A DNA stretch of 64,000 nucleotides from Leishmania infantum JPCM5 (GCF_000002875.2 NC_009415.2:940001-1004000); one strand, 5' to 3'; numbered from the stretch's first letter, positions 33,653 to 46,821 are shown. The notes: generated by a model not told the origin, from the sequence alone. Numbers and translations: made by a program.

Positions 33653-35068
33653 TCACTTGGGCGTGTTGTGGAGGTGCGCCGCCACGACGCGCGCGATGCT
33701 GTACGTCAACCCCTTAGCGTACGGGATGTGCAGGAACTCGTTCGGCCCGTGCGCGTTGCTCTGCGGGCCGAGGAGACCCGTCACGACGAACTGCGCCTCT
33801 GGATACATGTCGATGAGCATGCCGATGAACGGGATGGCGCCACCCATGCCCTGGCACGCGTACGTGTTGCCGAAGGCCTCGGTGCTGCCCTCGTGCAGCA
33901 CCTCCCGCAGCCACGGCTTCAGCTCCGGCGCAGCACAGCCGTTGCCGGCGCCCACGCTCTTGAAGGTCACCTTGGCGCCGTACGGCGGGTCTGCCTCCAG
34001 GATGCGCTTCATCGCCTGCAGTGCAGCCTCGGCCTTCACCAGGGGGGGCAGGCGCATGGAAAGCTTCACCGTCGTGTGGGTGCGGATGACGTTGCCGGCG
34101 ATCTGCGGGTCCGGCAGGTTGGCGCCCGTCACGGTGAGGCTCGGCTTCCAAAAGTTCTGAATCGCCAGCTCGACGTTGTCGCCAGGCACCGTCGCCACGC
34201 CCGCCGCCATCGCAAACTGCTCCTTGAACGGCACCGCCTTCATCGCCTCCGCCGCCTTGGCCGCGTAGGGCGGGATCTCGCAGTGGGCCTCCGGGATCGT
34301 CACCTCGCCCGTCTTGCAGTCCTCGATGCGGCTGAGGAGGTCGCGCGTGATGCGGAACGTGTCCGGCACAACGCCGCCGGCGACGCCACTGTGCATGCTC
34401 TCCGTCAGTGTCTGCACCGTCAGCTCGCCGATCGCAACGCCGCGCAGCGACGTCGTGAGCCACACCTGCGAGTAGTTCATGCTGCCGCTGTCCAGGCACA
34501 CCATGAGGTCCACCTTGCCGATGCGCTCCTTGCAGCGCTCCATGTAGTAGCCCAGGTCCGGGCTGCCGGACTCCTCGCCGGCCTCGATCGTGATCACGAC
34601 ACGGCCGTGCGGGATGCCGTGGCGCTGCAGCGACGAGATGGCGGTGACGGCGGCAAAGAGCGCGTAGCCGTCATCGGCGCCACCGCGGCCGTACAGCTTG
34701 CCATCGCGCACGACCGCCTTGTGGGGGTCGAGACCCTCCGCCCACGGGCGGAGAGGCGGCTGCTTGTCCATGTGGCCGTACATAAGCACCGTGTTCTTGG
34801 TCGGCTCGGTGCCGGCGATCTCGACGAGGAGGAACGGCGTGCGGCCATCCGCGGTGATAAAGTCGTACGTGAGCCCCTGCACGTTCTGCGCATTCATCCA
34901 ATCAATGAGGATGCCAAAGGCTTTCTCCTGCAGGCCATTGGTGGCCCACTCCGGATCGAACTGCGGGCTCTGGTTCGGTACCTCGATGTAGGCCGAGATG
35001 GCCGGTACGATCGTCTTATCCCACTCGGACTCCACCGTCTGCCTCACCTGGGCCCAGACAGCGGACAT
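33653..35068 (-). CDS. M20 family metallopeptidase, CNDP-like dipeptidase
   Basis: A 471-residue cytosolic-type M20 peptidase, close to the usual length of CNDP2-like (carnosine dipeptidase II-like) enzymes. Metal ligands and catalytic residues are visible: His99 and Asp101 in GHMDKQPP, Asp132 in GRGGADDGYALF, the Glu165-Glu166 pair in EAGEESGSPD, Asp193 in CLDSGSMN, and a late His440 in AHGPNEFLH. These match the di-zinc hydrolase pattern for removal of residues from di/tripeptides. No signal peptide. Start ATG 35068 (MSAVWAQV) is chosen because the upstream in-frame extension is Leu/Ser/Phe leader sequence with no ATG. The long plus-strand frame opposite it is its shadow. Confidence 0.93.
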   Translation of the reverse strand: MSAVWAQVRQTVESEWDKTIVPAISAYIEVPNQSPQFDPEWATNGLQEKAFGILIDWMNAQNVQGLTYDFITADGRTPFLLVEIAGTEPTKNTVLMYGHMDKQPPLRPWAEGLDPHKAVVRDGKLYGRGGADDGYALFAAVTAISSLQRHGIPHGRVVITIEAGEESGSPDLGYYMERCKERIGKVDLMVCLDSGSMNYSQVWLTTSLRGVAIGELTVQTLTESMHSGVAGGVVPDTFRITRDLLSRIEDCKTGEVTIPEAHCEIPPYAAKAAEAMKAVPFKEQFAMAAGVATVPGDNVELAIQNFWKPSLTVTGANLPDPQIAGNVIRTHTTVKLSMRLPPLVKAEAALQAMKRILEADPPYGAKVTFKSVGAGNGCAAPELKPWLREVLHEGSTEAFGNTYACQGMGGAIPFIGMLIDMYPEAQFVVTGLLGPQSNAHGPNEFLHIPYAKGLTYSIARVVAAHLHNTPK

Positions 35069-35789
35069 GGTGGCGAAGGTGCAGAAAGAAGAGAGAGCGG
35101 TGAGCAGAGGTGGAAGGACAGCGGCAACACAGAGAGAGAGGGAGAGAGGGTCTGCGCGGAGAGGAGGATGGAAAAGCACGATGATGGTCGATAGGCGATG
35201 AAGCTAGAGGAAAAACAAAAGGATGCGTCTGTGTGGGTGGAGAGGGGAGGGGATGAGCTTGTGTGGTCAGCGTCTGTGACGCTCGGAGCAGGTGCAAGAG
35301 CACAGGGCGTAGGGCGAAGCAGAGAGCGAGAGGGGGACGAATGCGCGGTGGAGAACGGGTCATGTGAGAGCGGAGGAGCTCGGATGGGGAGGGGGAGATG
35401 CGGGGAGAGAGTGACGCTTTACACACCTCATACGACAGCGGGTGGCGAGGCGCTGCAGCACGACGCGCCACTTACGCAGCCGAGCCGCCAGCACGGCACA
35501 GAGTCGCTAGTCGGTAGAGCAGCGTGCGTGAAAGCTTCAGGGGCGCTTTCTCCTTTTCTCGCTGCGCGCTCTCGCTCCTGCCACCACCCGCAACGAGAGT
35601 CCTACGACCCCCCTTGCGGCGCGCACTCAGAAGTAGCCGCCCAGTGCAGATGATCGTGCATTCTCCGTCAGGGAAGTGGTAAATCACAAATGAGAAAGAT
35701 GAAAGGACATTGCCAGAGGAGGGGGCAGCGCGTGCGGGCGCACACAAGCGGGTGGCCGCTCATGCCTGCCGTGGCACAGCCATCGCCGC
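35069..35789. other. Spacer between M20 peptidase and ubiquitin-L40
   Basis: Holds the peptidase's splice region (sense polypyrimidine at plus 35086-35150, GA-rich) and the ubiquitin-L40 3' UTR. No gene. Confidence 0.5.
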
Positions 35790-37263
<1,474 letters not shown>

Positions 37264-37876
37264 GGAGGGGGAGGGGGTCAGACTGGTCAGCGAGCCAAGA
37301 GGCAGAGGAGAACGGGCACCGTATCCAAAAAAAGCCCTATCGCTCACTCGAGCACGAGTGCCAATGCGCTTGTTGTCCCGTCCAGCGTGCCCGCTTCTCC
37401 GCCATTCAACACGGCTTAGCCGCCCCCCCAACTCTACACCCCCTCCACGCCGGTCACAGGCCCCCATCGCGTGGTGCGAAGCAGCCCTGCACACACGCGT
37501 TACAGCCGTGCACCGACTCAGTCACCTGAGCGTGGCCGCTGCCTCACACTCTGCCCGCCCGCCTCACAGCCGCGCACACTAGTGCCGGTGGCCACCTGGC
37601 GCATCCTTCCCTCGGGGTGGCCTCAGGCTCCCCACACCAGTTGGCAGCGAGGGACGTGGGTGGAATGCGCTCGAGCCACGCTGGCACCTTGCACATCATG
37701 TGCATGGCGAAGCGTGTTCGCCGCCGCAGGCACTAGGCCATGCCAGAACCAGAAGTAGCTGGGCATTGGCAGCGATAGAGGGGGTCGTGCTTGGCCGCCC
37801 CACCGAGTGTGGGGGGAGGGGAGGTGCACCGGACGCTGAGATACGACGCGCTGAGAGGTTTGTGTACCCTCGTCAT
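37264..37876 (+). mobile_element. SIDER-containing repeat, copy 1 of a 613-bp near-identical pair
   Basis: Aligns without gaps to 46822-47434 at an offset of 9,558 bp; I noticed only a handful of mismatches (for example around 37347, 37577, 37860 and 37865-37866). The SIDER-like part is about 37378-37862, including GGCCCCCATCGCGTGGTGCG and the 3' end ATACGACGCGCTGAGAGGT. The ~115 bp before it is shared with the other copy but much less with the element at 9076. Near-identity beyond the element argues for recent copying or gene conversion of the locus. Confidence 0.75.
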
Positions 37877-38145
37877 GGGAAGTGGAGCAGAAATGAACAA
37901 GAAGGAAAAACGCCATACCCGGAAGCAGCAGGCAAGAAGAAGAGCGGGCACAAGGAAAACAAGAAGACGGATCGTCGGTGAAAGGCCGAAGCATACGCCA
38001 AGGTATAAATGCTGTCCTTACCGGAGCCGGCCAAAAAACCGCAGGATCGCGTGGGCTCCCGTCAGCGGTACGAAGCCCACGTTACCATTCCTCGCCATCT
38101 CTGGAGAATATGTTTTCGCGTCCATATGATACCTGCGGTCTTGAT
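37877..38145. other. Short spacer, 3' UTR of the 500-residue gene
   Basis: Only 269 bp lie between the SIDER-bearing repeat and the stop codon of the next gene, so the SIDER element probably sits inside that gene's 3' UTR. Confidence 0.45.
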
Positions 38146-39648
38146 TTAGATGCTGGTCGACGGCTTTGCCGCCTTGATAAAGGCGCCGGAGATGTAGTGG
38201 CTGGTGCCGTAGAGGTCGGCAGGGTCCATGCGGCGAAAAGTCGGCCGAACGCATTTACCTGCCTCGAGGACGCAGTTCTCGATCTCTTTGTTGGTGTTGT
38301 CGCTCTTGAGCGGAATTCCGCGATGGCAAGGGCCGAGATGCTGATGAGCATTCTGCAGTTGCTGGTGCTGCAGGGAGGACCAGTGCTCGTACGGAGTATA
38401 GATGTCCAGCGTCTGACTGTGCGTAAGGGACGAACACGCCGTCGCGGAGGAGGCGGAGCGCATGTACTGCTTGAAGGCGGAAATCATGGTGGGCAGCGCA
38501 GTGTGGGACTGCGCCTTCACAAACCGGTCCGTGAAGATTACGCGACCACCAAGGTCACAGCCGTCAGCAACCGCCAGAGGGGTCAGCTGCGCACTTGTAG
38601 CTCCAGAGGTGGGCAAGGACAGCTCCGATGAGCTTTTCAGTGCTCTTTGACTGAGAGAGCGGGTGAGGCTGAGGTTGGCAACACTTCTGGCGTTGCGGTG
38701 GCCAGAGTCCGTGTGGGATGCCTTGCTTGAGCCGGACGGACTCCGGCGGAAGGACAGCAGTGAGTGCCAGCGACTACTGCGGTGGGATGGGGCGAGGGAA
38801 AAGGAGCCGGCACTCACAAATATGTCCGGGGCGGTGTCGTCGTCATCAGCGTGTGTGGCAGCAGTTGCACGTGCGGCGTCGCTGGCAGGGTCAGCGACGC
38901 CATGCGTCGGGGTTGCAAAGCCGTTCTCAGCAGAAGGAGCGCTCAGCGAAGCAGCTTCGCTGCCGAGGGTGATGGGGGCATCAACGTAGGCCTCGTCTAA
39001 ACCCGACTGCACCGAGGCCTCGGATACGGTGGAGGTGTTGACAAAAGAGGCCGAAGGGGGCCCGCGCGCGACGAAGGCATTGTGCCCGAGTGAGAGCGAT
39101 GCTTCCGGCATTGCAGCCGCTACGGCAGTGGATGGCAGACGAGTATGTAGCGCACACCGTGGAGACGACAGAGCAGATTCAAACTGGGATTTCTTAGATT
39201 CGCTACTCGAGCCTTTGAAATGCGGACGCAGGGTGCGAGGTTCTAGGGGGAGGGACTCCAGCAGCGAAGATCCGTTTGGGCATAAAACCTCCATGAAGAC
39301 GGAGTAGTCGACACCCCGTGCCGCGGCACGCCTGTCATCATCGTTGTATGGAGCGCCACCGTAGCGCTGCGCCACCGCGTCCAGCGGATCGAAGACGCCG
39401 GTTTCGTTGCGTGGGTCAAGGGATTCGTCCGCGCCGCCAGGAAGGTCGAGAACGGCAGTGCCAGGCACCGCCAAGGCCTCAGGGTCCTCGGGAAGTGGAA
39501 GTGGCTTCATCTTCAGCGCTTGGCGGCGCTGCTCGTCGCTTCCATGTCGGAGGATGCTGTTGAGACGCGCAATGCGTTGCCGCTCGAGGCGCGCGCGCGC
39601 ATTTACGTCATCTGAGAACCTTATACCGAGAGGGGCGTACAGGGGCAT
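38146..39648 (-). CDS. Hypothetical protein (500 aa)
   Basis: Clean 500-codon frame from ATG 39648. The N-terminus has an Arg-rich helix-like stretch (residues ~18-45, ARARLERQRIARLNSIL) followed by a Pro/Leu-rich linker. The middle (about 150-340) is Ser/Ala/Thr-rich and probably disordered. The C-terminal ~130 residues look more ordered, with aromatic residues and a possible globular segment ending in DPADLYGTSHYISGAFIKAA. No signal peptide or membrane segment and no recognised domain. A SIDER element lies ~280 bp beyond the stop, which in Leishmania can influence mRNA turnover; that effect here is inference. Confidence 0.78.
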   Translation of the reverse strand: MPLYAPLGIRFSDDVNARARLERQRIARLNSILRHGSDEQRRQALKMKPLPLPEDPEALAVPGTAVLDLPGGADESLDPRNETGVFDPLDAVAQRYGGAPYNDDDRRAAARGVDYSVFMEVLCPNGSSLLESLPLEPRTLRPHFKGSSSESKKSQFESALSSPRCALHTRLPSTAVAAAMPEASLSLGHNAFVARGPPSASFVNTSTVSEASVQSGLDEAYVDAPITLGSEAASLSAPSAENGFATPTHGVADPASDAARATAATHADDDDTAPDIFVSAGSFSLAPSHRSSRWHSLLSFRRSPSGSSKASHTDSGHRNARSVANLSLTRSLSQRALKSSSELSLPTSGATSAQLTPLAVADGCDLGGRVIFTDRFVKAQSHTALPTMISAFKQYMRSASSATACSSLTHSQTLDIYTPYEHWSSLQHQQLQNAHQHLGPCHRGIPLKSDNTNKEIENCVLEAGKCVRPTFRRMDPADLYGTSHYISGAFIKAAKPSTSI

Positions 39649-42236
39649 TCTTCACGCAGACCAACGAGGAAACCGATTCCGAGAGGGCAGCAAGCAAGGA
39701 GGCGGAGAAACGGTTAGGGATACGGCACTTGAAGCCCTCCGCAGCAGCCCACTGACTCCCGTGCAGCTCCGATCCTAGTTCCACGGTACTAGCGGAGAAA
39801 CAACGAGAGGAGGGATCGCACACACACACACACACACACACACAGAACACCCACACGCAAACACTCCCCCCCTCCCCCACAAACAAAGAGACGGATAAAC
39901 CGTCAACACCCTACCGTGATAGTGGTAAACGAGACGCCAAAGGAAAGCTGCCAAGTCGCACGAGAAGCGTCCCAGCAGCACAACACAATGCGGGGATAAA
40001 AGCACGGCGGGCCGGAGGAGAGCGCAAGCGAGGGATACAAACAACAAAAGGAGGGGGAGAGTGCAGGTTAAGGCGCCGAAGTCCTCACAGATAAGGAAGA
40101 TGAAACACGTCTACACAGTTAACAGCAGGGCTTGGTAGAGGTGTCGGTGTGCGCGCGCCTATCTGTAAGTGAGCGCCTTTATCTTCGTGTACAGCCTTCT
40201 TTGCTAATGCCTTTTCTTCGCGCTGTTCCTCTGCACACAATGAAACGAAATAAAATCAAGGCTTCCCTTCTACCCTTCCACGCACAAACACACGGGCAAT
40301 GATGTCAGGGACTTGTGCCTCCTCAGTTGTGGCTGTGGCTGTGTGTGTGTGTGTGTGTGTGTGAGTGTATCACTCGAATGAAGCAGAAAAAAAAAGAGAG
40401 CAGGGTGGGCAGGAAATCGGGTGTATATAAAACGGCACTTCCTGACCGATGGTGACTGGTGAATAGCGGCTGGTGGGGGGGGGCGGTACAGACGAGAAAC
40501 GGGCACACACACACACACACATGCGCGCCAGTAAGTCCAAACGAAGGAGTAAAAATGGAAAACGCGAGAAAGCAAAGCAAGACAAACCGCAGCGGGGCGA
40601 TCCAAGAAGAAACTGCTCTCCGTTGTGTGTGTGTGTGTGTGTGTGTCGGTGGTGTGTGCCAGGGGGAATGGGCAAAGAGGAAAGAGGAGGGAAGAAAGTG
40701 AAAGAGGCGTCAGAGAGGGCAGGCACATGTACACAGAAACAGGCCCACATACAGGAGAGAGGGGTTAGCGCGAAAAATGGTTCGAGGGGAGAGGGCCATC
40801 ACTCGGCCACCCGAGAACAGCGGTGCGCACACGCACATGAAACGCACGTGAGGAGGGCACCTCCGGACGTTTGGCGATTTGTTCTTGTTTTTGGTGTAGT
40901 GGCTATACACAGGAAGTGGTAGTACGATACCTCGCCTCCAACGTGCCCTTACGCAAGTGCTACCCCATCGCCGTGCCCACACGCGTCCGTAACTGCCCAC
41001 GAGATTAGGCGTCTATCGAGGGGACAGAAGCACGGAGGGAGTTGAGGGCGAGCACAAGGCGTTACGGATTCCATTGATGAGACTTCTTAAAGGCCACTGC
41101 CGTTCGTTTTCGTTTCCATGACTTCTCTTCGCTGCCACCGTCACAATATTCACCACTGAGGCGAACAGTAAAGAGGGAAGAAAGCGCCTCCAATGAGAGA
41201 GCAGACGAAGGAAACGCTCAGTGGCTCTTGCGGTGTGTCGCGTGCGTGAGTGCCTATGCGGCGGAGTTCCCGCCAAAGAGGACCGCGCGCAAGTAGACAA
41301 ACAAGAATGGAGCACAGCCGCAAGCACAGACAGTTGAAAAGGGTCGGTGGATGGGAGAGCGGGGAGGGACTGTACGCCCGTGGAGGACCTGCCGGACAAA
41401 GTAGCGTCTCGTGAGAGATGGGGGTGTGCATGCGCGTGAGAGGGGAGTGGGGGAGTGGGCGGGCGTGGCATGCGCCGCGTGCGGTAGCGATCGAAGAGCA
41501 GAGCGTGACGAGAACGTCAAAAGGGAGAGGCGAGTGCGGACGTGCAGCGAGGACGCCGCGGCATGCGGCGACATACAAGGCAAACCACATCACTGGACTC
41601 GCCGGCTTTCTTCGAGGGGCGCTCTTGCTGTTGTTGTACCCCCTCCCCCTCCCTCACGGCGCTTCGGAGTCGAAGCGCCCGATTGTGGCGGCGGTGGTGG
41701 TGGCGGCGGGGTGGGCGGGGGGGGAGTAGCGCAAGAGGGGTGCTGGCCGTTGTCCTCGCCGCGCCTACTGGCGCTTTGCACGGAAGCGCTGGCGCCTTGA
41801 CGGGACCAGAATAGTCGTGGCCAGCGGGCACGGGAGAGAACGCGCACCTCTTGCGGGCGTCGAATGGGAAGCACAGACACCACAGACACACAAACGCACA
41901 CGTACGCAGAGGGTTTCTAGACAGGAGAAGGAATGCAGGAAGAGGAGAAGCCAGCCAATGGGTGTCGTTGGCAAGCGGAGCTGTGTGCCCGCAGTCTCCC
42001 TCGTGCGCGCTTCCCTGTGAAGAAACTGTGTAACGGGCAACGCAAATCAAAACCAAGCAATACTTCGAAAGCCGCTAGTGCAGGCTCTCCGTCGCATGGC
42101 GCGACACCAGAACGCACGCAGACCCACTCTCCTACGAAGGGCAAAGGAATAGAGGGAGGGCAAAACAAATAGACGGCGACGTCCGCGCCTCTCTCGTTGC
42201 GCGTGTGCGTTCCCCTGTCGGCTTGTGCGCAAACCG
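39649..42236. other. Intergenic region rich in CA/GT tracts
   Basis: Contains (CA)13 at 39819-39844, (GT)11 at 40341-40363, a CA tract at 40504-40521 and (GT)11 at 40625-40646, plus a GGT/GGC repeat near 41689-41725. It covers the 5' side of the 500-residue gene and the 3' UTR of CRAL-TRIO gene 1. No gene supported. Confidence 0.55.
40341..40363. repeat. (GT)n microsatellite, representative of many
   Basis: Uninterrupted GT/CA tracts of roughly 8-13 units recur in the spacers. Examples: 4794-4813, 30470-30493, 39819-39844, 40341-40363, 40625-40646, 44097-44119 and 46690-46714. Both GT and CA occur on plus. Common in Leishmania intergenic DNA. Confidence 0.9.
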
Positions 42237-43799
42237 CTATTCGGAACGCGAATCTTGCCCGTGAAGGGTGCTGGGCGCGCCCTCCTTGTAGGCACGGAAC
42301 TGAAGGTGCCTTGAAGCAAACCAGTGCCGCCGGTTGCGCCACTTCAGCACTACTACGCCGTCCTCGGCCGCGGCAAACGCATCGGACCCCTTGGCCAGCG
42401 CCTCGGAGGTAACCGTGTACGAGCTCAGCTTGTTCAGTTCGACCTGGGTCCACCGCATCCCTGAAGCCGCCAACTGGGGCACAAAGAAGGTGGTGAAGAT
42501 GATGTCATGACCACCACCCTCCACAGCGAACTCCCAGACGACCACTTCCGACGCATTCACCGGAAACACTCGCGTGCATTCGTGCCCCGCCGCCAGCGTC
42601 ACATACTCCGTGGGAACCTCATCGTTGCCTTCAGCGGAGGCGTCAGTATGTGCGTCCGCCCTCCTCGTCCTCCGCGTCCGTCGCGGATGTTGCGGGTCGT
42701 AGCCACTCAGGCACTTGCCATCGTGGGCCTTACAGCGGCACTCGCCGCCGAGAAAGTGTGGAATATACTTTCTGTCTATCATTGTTTCCAGCGTGGCGAG
42801 AGTGTCGTGCGCGCTCACAAAACTGATCTTCTTCTGGAAGGTTGCCGGCAGGACGCCACGCACAAGAATAAAGGCGTAGCGGACGAGACTTGGCGAGTTG
42901 ACGCAGACAATGCGGTGAATTCTGTCGGGGTAGTACTTGAAAAACATCTTGGAATTGTCACAAAACATATCGATAATCGGCCTCCACAGCATCTTCAGCG
43001 TAAGCCCCTTCATATCGTATACCATCGTCACAGCACCCTCGGAGAAGTCCCACGCGGGTGCCGCTTCGTCTGCGGTGTTTGAAGTCAGTGCCCTCCCTGA
43101 TAGCGGCGCCCCGCGCTGGATGAGCTGGTAGAGCACCAGAGACTCGGTCACGCTGAGAATGTGCACCATGTACTCCCACATGACATCCACATGCGACTTG
43201 CCAACGCTCGCCATCTGCTTTAGCTGTCGCATGAGCTCAGCCTCATCAAAACTGTCAATAATCATATAAAAAACGGGGCGGCCATTCTTGTCCCAATAGT
43301 GAATGCCACAGGTGAGCCCCTGCGCCACCCCAGCGCAGACGCGGTCGATGCGCTCACCAGCCTTACGCGGACTGTGCTCCAGCGCCCTGCATACATCTTC
43401 GGTAGACCACCCGCGCACCGAAAAGGCAGGTGGGAAGTGGCTCTGCTCATCGAGGCGATTCGCCGCTCGATACGCCACGACTTCCTGCATCATGGCAAAC
43501 GCCTTCTGCACATCCCACTCACGAGACATGAGAAAGCTGGTGCAGTAGAACCACATTGGGCCGTGATCCGGGCGACGCGGCCCGGCCTCGTCGTCGCCGT
43601 CTGCCTCCCCTGAAGCTGCACCGGAGGTCGGCGGTATCAGCCGCAAGTACGTCTCCAGCTGAGGAGGCAGTGGGTCGTAGCGCTCCTTCATGAGGCGTAC
43701 GAGGGCTTTGATCTTATCCACCTGGTCTCCCGTGAGCGGGTGTGTGTCTGAGTGAGCCGTCAACGCCTCGGAGCTCGCACCGTCTGCCAATGTAGCCAT
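42237..43799 (-). CDS. Sec14-like CRAL-TRIO/GOLD protein, paralogue 1
   Basis: 520 residues. CRAL-TRIO N-terminal helices include FLMSREWDVQKAF (89-101). The lipid-binding fold is seen as HYWDKNGRPVFYMIID (167-182), YDMKGLTLKMLWRP (261-274), YYPDRIHRIVCVNSP (289-303) and HFLGGEC (348-354). About residues 394-505 form a GOLD-like beta domain (VVVWEFAVEGGGHDIIFTTFF). Sec14-type proteins move or present phosphatidylinositol and other lipids between membranes; a GOLD domain as in animal SEC14L proteins suggests membrane-traffic contacts. It shares all of this with the genes at 47750 and 50289. Start at 43799 matches the N-terminal lengths of the paralogues. A Cys/His cluster (CRCKAHDGKC) lies between the two domains. 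Confidence 0.88.
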   Translation of the reverse strand: MATLADGASSEALTAHSDTHPLTGDQVDKIKALVRLMKERYDPLPPQLETYLRLIPPTSGAASGEADGDDEAGPRRPDHGPMWFYCTSFLMSREWDVQKAFAMMQEVVAYRAANRLDEQSHFPPAFSVRGWSTEDVCRALEHSPRKAGERIDRVCAGVAQGLTCGIHYWDKNGRPVFYMIIDSFDEAELMRQLKQMASVGKSHVDVMWEYMVHILSVTESLVLYQLIQRGAPLSGRALTSNTADEAAPAWDFSEGAVTMVYDMKGLTLKMLWRPIIDMFCDNSKMFFKYYPDRIHRIVCVNSPSLVRYAFILVRGVLPATFQKKISFVSAHDTLATLETMIDRKYIPHFLGGECRCKAHDGKCLSGYDPQHPRRTRRTRRADAHTDASAEGNDEVPTEYVTLAAGHECTRVFPVNASEVVVWEFAVEGGGHDIIFTTFFVPQLAASGMRWTQVELNKLSSYTVTSEALAKGSDAFAAAEDGVVVLKWRNRRHWFASRHLQFRAYKEGAPSTLHGQDSRSE

Positions 43800-44933
43800 T
43801 TGTTTATGTTCGCGGAGAAGAAAGCGTGGCTACGCCGCTTTCTTGGCGATGATGCCGTCGTGGCCGTGTGTCTGTGTATGCGTGGGTAGAGACGCACATA
43901 CGAGTTCATACCCTGCTGGGCCGCCAGCAATCGCGAGGGAGAGAGGGAGGTGCGCGGAGAGATAAAGACACACGCAAGGAGGCTGTTCGATGGGAGGCAG
44001 AACAGCACGAAAAGGCTGTCCTGTTTCGCGAATATGCGATGTCTTGGTTTGTGGCCAGCTGCTTGTTCCAACGGGTCATCAGACCTTCCCCCCGAACCAC
44101 ACACACACACACACACACATACGGAGTAAGGCTGACGAACCACGTGAATATTTGGCTGAGTACACGTTGTGCCGTATAGCCAAAGACGGCGATGTCCACG
44201 CTGAGCTCAACAGATCTGCTTGGCAGGGCTGTGCAAGAAGAGTGTGGACGGTTTCCACGCAGCGCGCAACAAAGAGATACGAGGCCCGTACGACAACGAG
44301 CCCTATAGAAAGCATACGAAGATTTTAGCAGCAACACACCCGCCACAGGTTCACTGTACTTCTACGATCGCTTTATGCGCGCATCTCTGTACCTGGAGGC
44401 ACCCCCTTCACAAGAGAAGTCCACAAGCGTACGTGCCTCAGACACAACCGCTGTGCGGCGTTGCAGTACAGCAGAAGCAGCACAGCTACGTAGCGCCAGC
44501 AGCACACCCATTCCGTCCCCGGCAGACTTCATCCCTTGAACCACGAGCAGCACCCCATCAGAGAAAATAACAATAAAGGGGGCAACGGCGGAGAAACGCG
44601 AAGCGGTGAGGCGCGCGTTCTCTCCCACCGCGCTCAACACAATCACAAGAACGACGCGATGGCGGTGATGGTGGTGGTGGCGATGGTGGGCTGAGGGGCG
44701 AGGGAGGAGGGGGGAAGACCCGTGCAGAACATGAAGAAATATCAGCCCAGACAAGAACCGCACGTAAAATAGAGTGACAATAAAACACACGGCAAGTGGC
44801 TTAGGGCGCAGGTGCTTCGTATATATATATAGATCAACGTGTCATCGTACAGCGAGCACGTCAGCTAATATACGCATACATACGCAACCACAACTCATAA
44901 GCCTCTGCCGCACCGCGGCTGCATTCCGCTCAT
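43800..44933. other. Intergenic region
   Basis: Contains (CA)11 at 44097-44119, a GGT/GGC repeat near 44660-44690 and an AT-rich TATATATA near 44820-44831. Sense polypyrimidine lies at plus 43930-43965. No gene. Confidence 0.5.
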
Positions 44934-45911
44934 CTAAGACGAGCCCGTCCTTTCGTCGAGTCGAGCTATGCGTCTCGCGGGCCCTCCTTGGCCTTCCTCG
45001 TCCTTTCTCCCGATACATGCTGCGTGATCGGCGCCAGACAGACCTGAATGCACCGCATGCCCTGATTCAGGCGGGCCGCGTCCAGAGCCCTGCTCGACGG
45101 CGGAGGCGATGACGGCTGTCATGCGGATAACACGGTGTGGCCCAGGTGCACGCCGGATGAGCTCAAGGAGGGGGAGCTTGGCCAGCCTCAGGCCATGGCT
45201 CTCCGAGACCCTGCATCTTGCCTGTGTTCTATGCTTCTCTCTCAGTCGCTTCAAGCCGCAGTATCCTGTAATATGATCTGGAGGCTCTCCACATGAGAGC
45301 CGGGAGTGCTCGATGATGCAGATTCGAAGTGCTTTCCTCAGGCTTCTGGCATCTGTGCCTCATCAGCCCACACAGGCGAGCTTCAGAGGTGCGCACGCTT
45401 TTGCACACATGCACTTTTCGGTTGATCGGCGTGCATATCTGCGCGCCTTGCTTGCCCATGACTCGGGCTCCCCTGAAACTTGCATGCCTTGTACGTGATA
45501 CGCCATGCCGGTTGTGCTTTTCAGCGCGTGCGCGCAAAGAGCTCAGAGCCTGTCGCCCTGAGGGAGGGGGGGCACAGGGGGCAGTCGTGGGCACCCGACG
45601 GGGGAAGCCGATTCAGCGCGAGTGAGATCTGTGTGATCAGGTCACTGCATGCAAGGTCATAGCGTGCAACGAGGGGCTCGTTGAGCGTCGAGTAGTTCGC
45701 GAATCGTGCATAGCATGCCTGGTACAACGTGGGGTCGGACGCCCTCACAGCAACACACAGGCGGGGGTGGGTGGGTGAGTGGGTGGGGACCACACTGGTA
45801 GCGGAGTTGCAAGCGGCACACCGCCTGCCCTCCGTCTTGTCTCTGCCAGTCACCCGCCGCTGCAGAAATCCAAAGTGCGGACAAGTGCACGTGTGCGACT
45901 GGGGCGATCAT
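44934..45911 (-). pseudogene. Weak coding relic, unidentified
   Basis: Successive minus-strand segments have protein-like composition in different frames: a segment to 44934 with LRLAKLPLLELIRRAPG, one at 45229-45480 with GKQGAQICTPINRKVH, and one at 45520-45740 with YARFANYSTLNEPLVARYD and a CPLC motif. A retroposon reverse-transcriptase relic (DIRE) or a decayed gene are both possible. Nothing is specific enough to choose. Confidence 0.25.
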
Positions 45912-46821
45912 GGCCTCCTGCGGTCTCGTGAGCTTCCCTATCCTCGTCCTTCTGGTGTGGGACGGATGTCATCAAGGAGCCTTTGGCTCGGCGTGCCACA
46001 CTGTGTAGCGCTACTTCGAGGGATGTCGGCGTGACGTCGGAGACTGGCTACCAAGCGCGTAATCCATCGCAGTTGGCGTAGGCTCCTCTGACACGGCCAA
46101 TCTGGCAAGGTTGCCAATGCGCAGGCCCTGAGAAGAAAGCAGAACGTGACACGCAAGTGGGACGAGATGGGATAAGGGCGCCACACCAGCAGCGAAACTT
46201 GAGAAGCGGCAAAGGAACGAACAAGTTGGAGGCCGAGTGGGACTCGAAGGGACGAGGGGATGGAGGTGGTTCAGCAGCCGTGAGATAAACCGATGGGAGG
46301 AGAGGGCTGCGACTGAAAACAAAAAAAAACTGCAGAGATGAAGAGTGAGGGAGAAGCAAGATAATGCAGCACACAGCCAGACGTGACACGACAAGATCTG
46401 CCGGGACGACGTGCTTGAGGAAACTCCGAAAAAGCGAGAGAACAACAACAACAAAAATACAGACAGACGGGGGCAAAGCACAGCAGCAGGAGGACACGTC
46501 CACCAGACAGCTGCGTCCGCGGTGATGGAGGGGGGAGGGGGACGGGGAGGGGAGGGGAGGAGAGGGAAGAAGAACAGACAAAACATAAACAAAAACAAAT
46601 GGGAAGCAGACATGTGGATCGCGCAGTGAAAGTGCATCTCCGTACGAGGACTTCGGCTGAGCACGTTCACACGCACTCGAACACACAAACACACACACAC
46701 ACACACACACACACGCACCCGATGTGCAGCGGCGAGAGAGCTGTTACACTACTGCACGCACAAAAAGGCGGCAATTCGCAGATCGAGGCAAAGACCCATG
46801 CGTAAATGGGAGAGGGAGAGG
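45912..46821. other. Spacer
   Basis: Contains sense polypyrimidine-rich DNA at plus 46430-46600 and a CA tract at 46690-46714. No gene supported. Confidence 0.45.

Noticed and set aside
33494..35194. 566-codon plus-strand frame
   Set aside because: Lies exactly antisense to the M20 peptidase, whose motifs and domain order are clear. Its Arg/His/Ala-rich translation is what the antisense of a GC-rich gene gives.
44934..45911. Retroposon reverse-transcriptase (DIRE) relic
   Set aside because: No RT motif such as YxDD can be seen; only a generic weak coding look, so not named as such.
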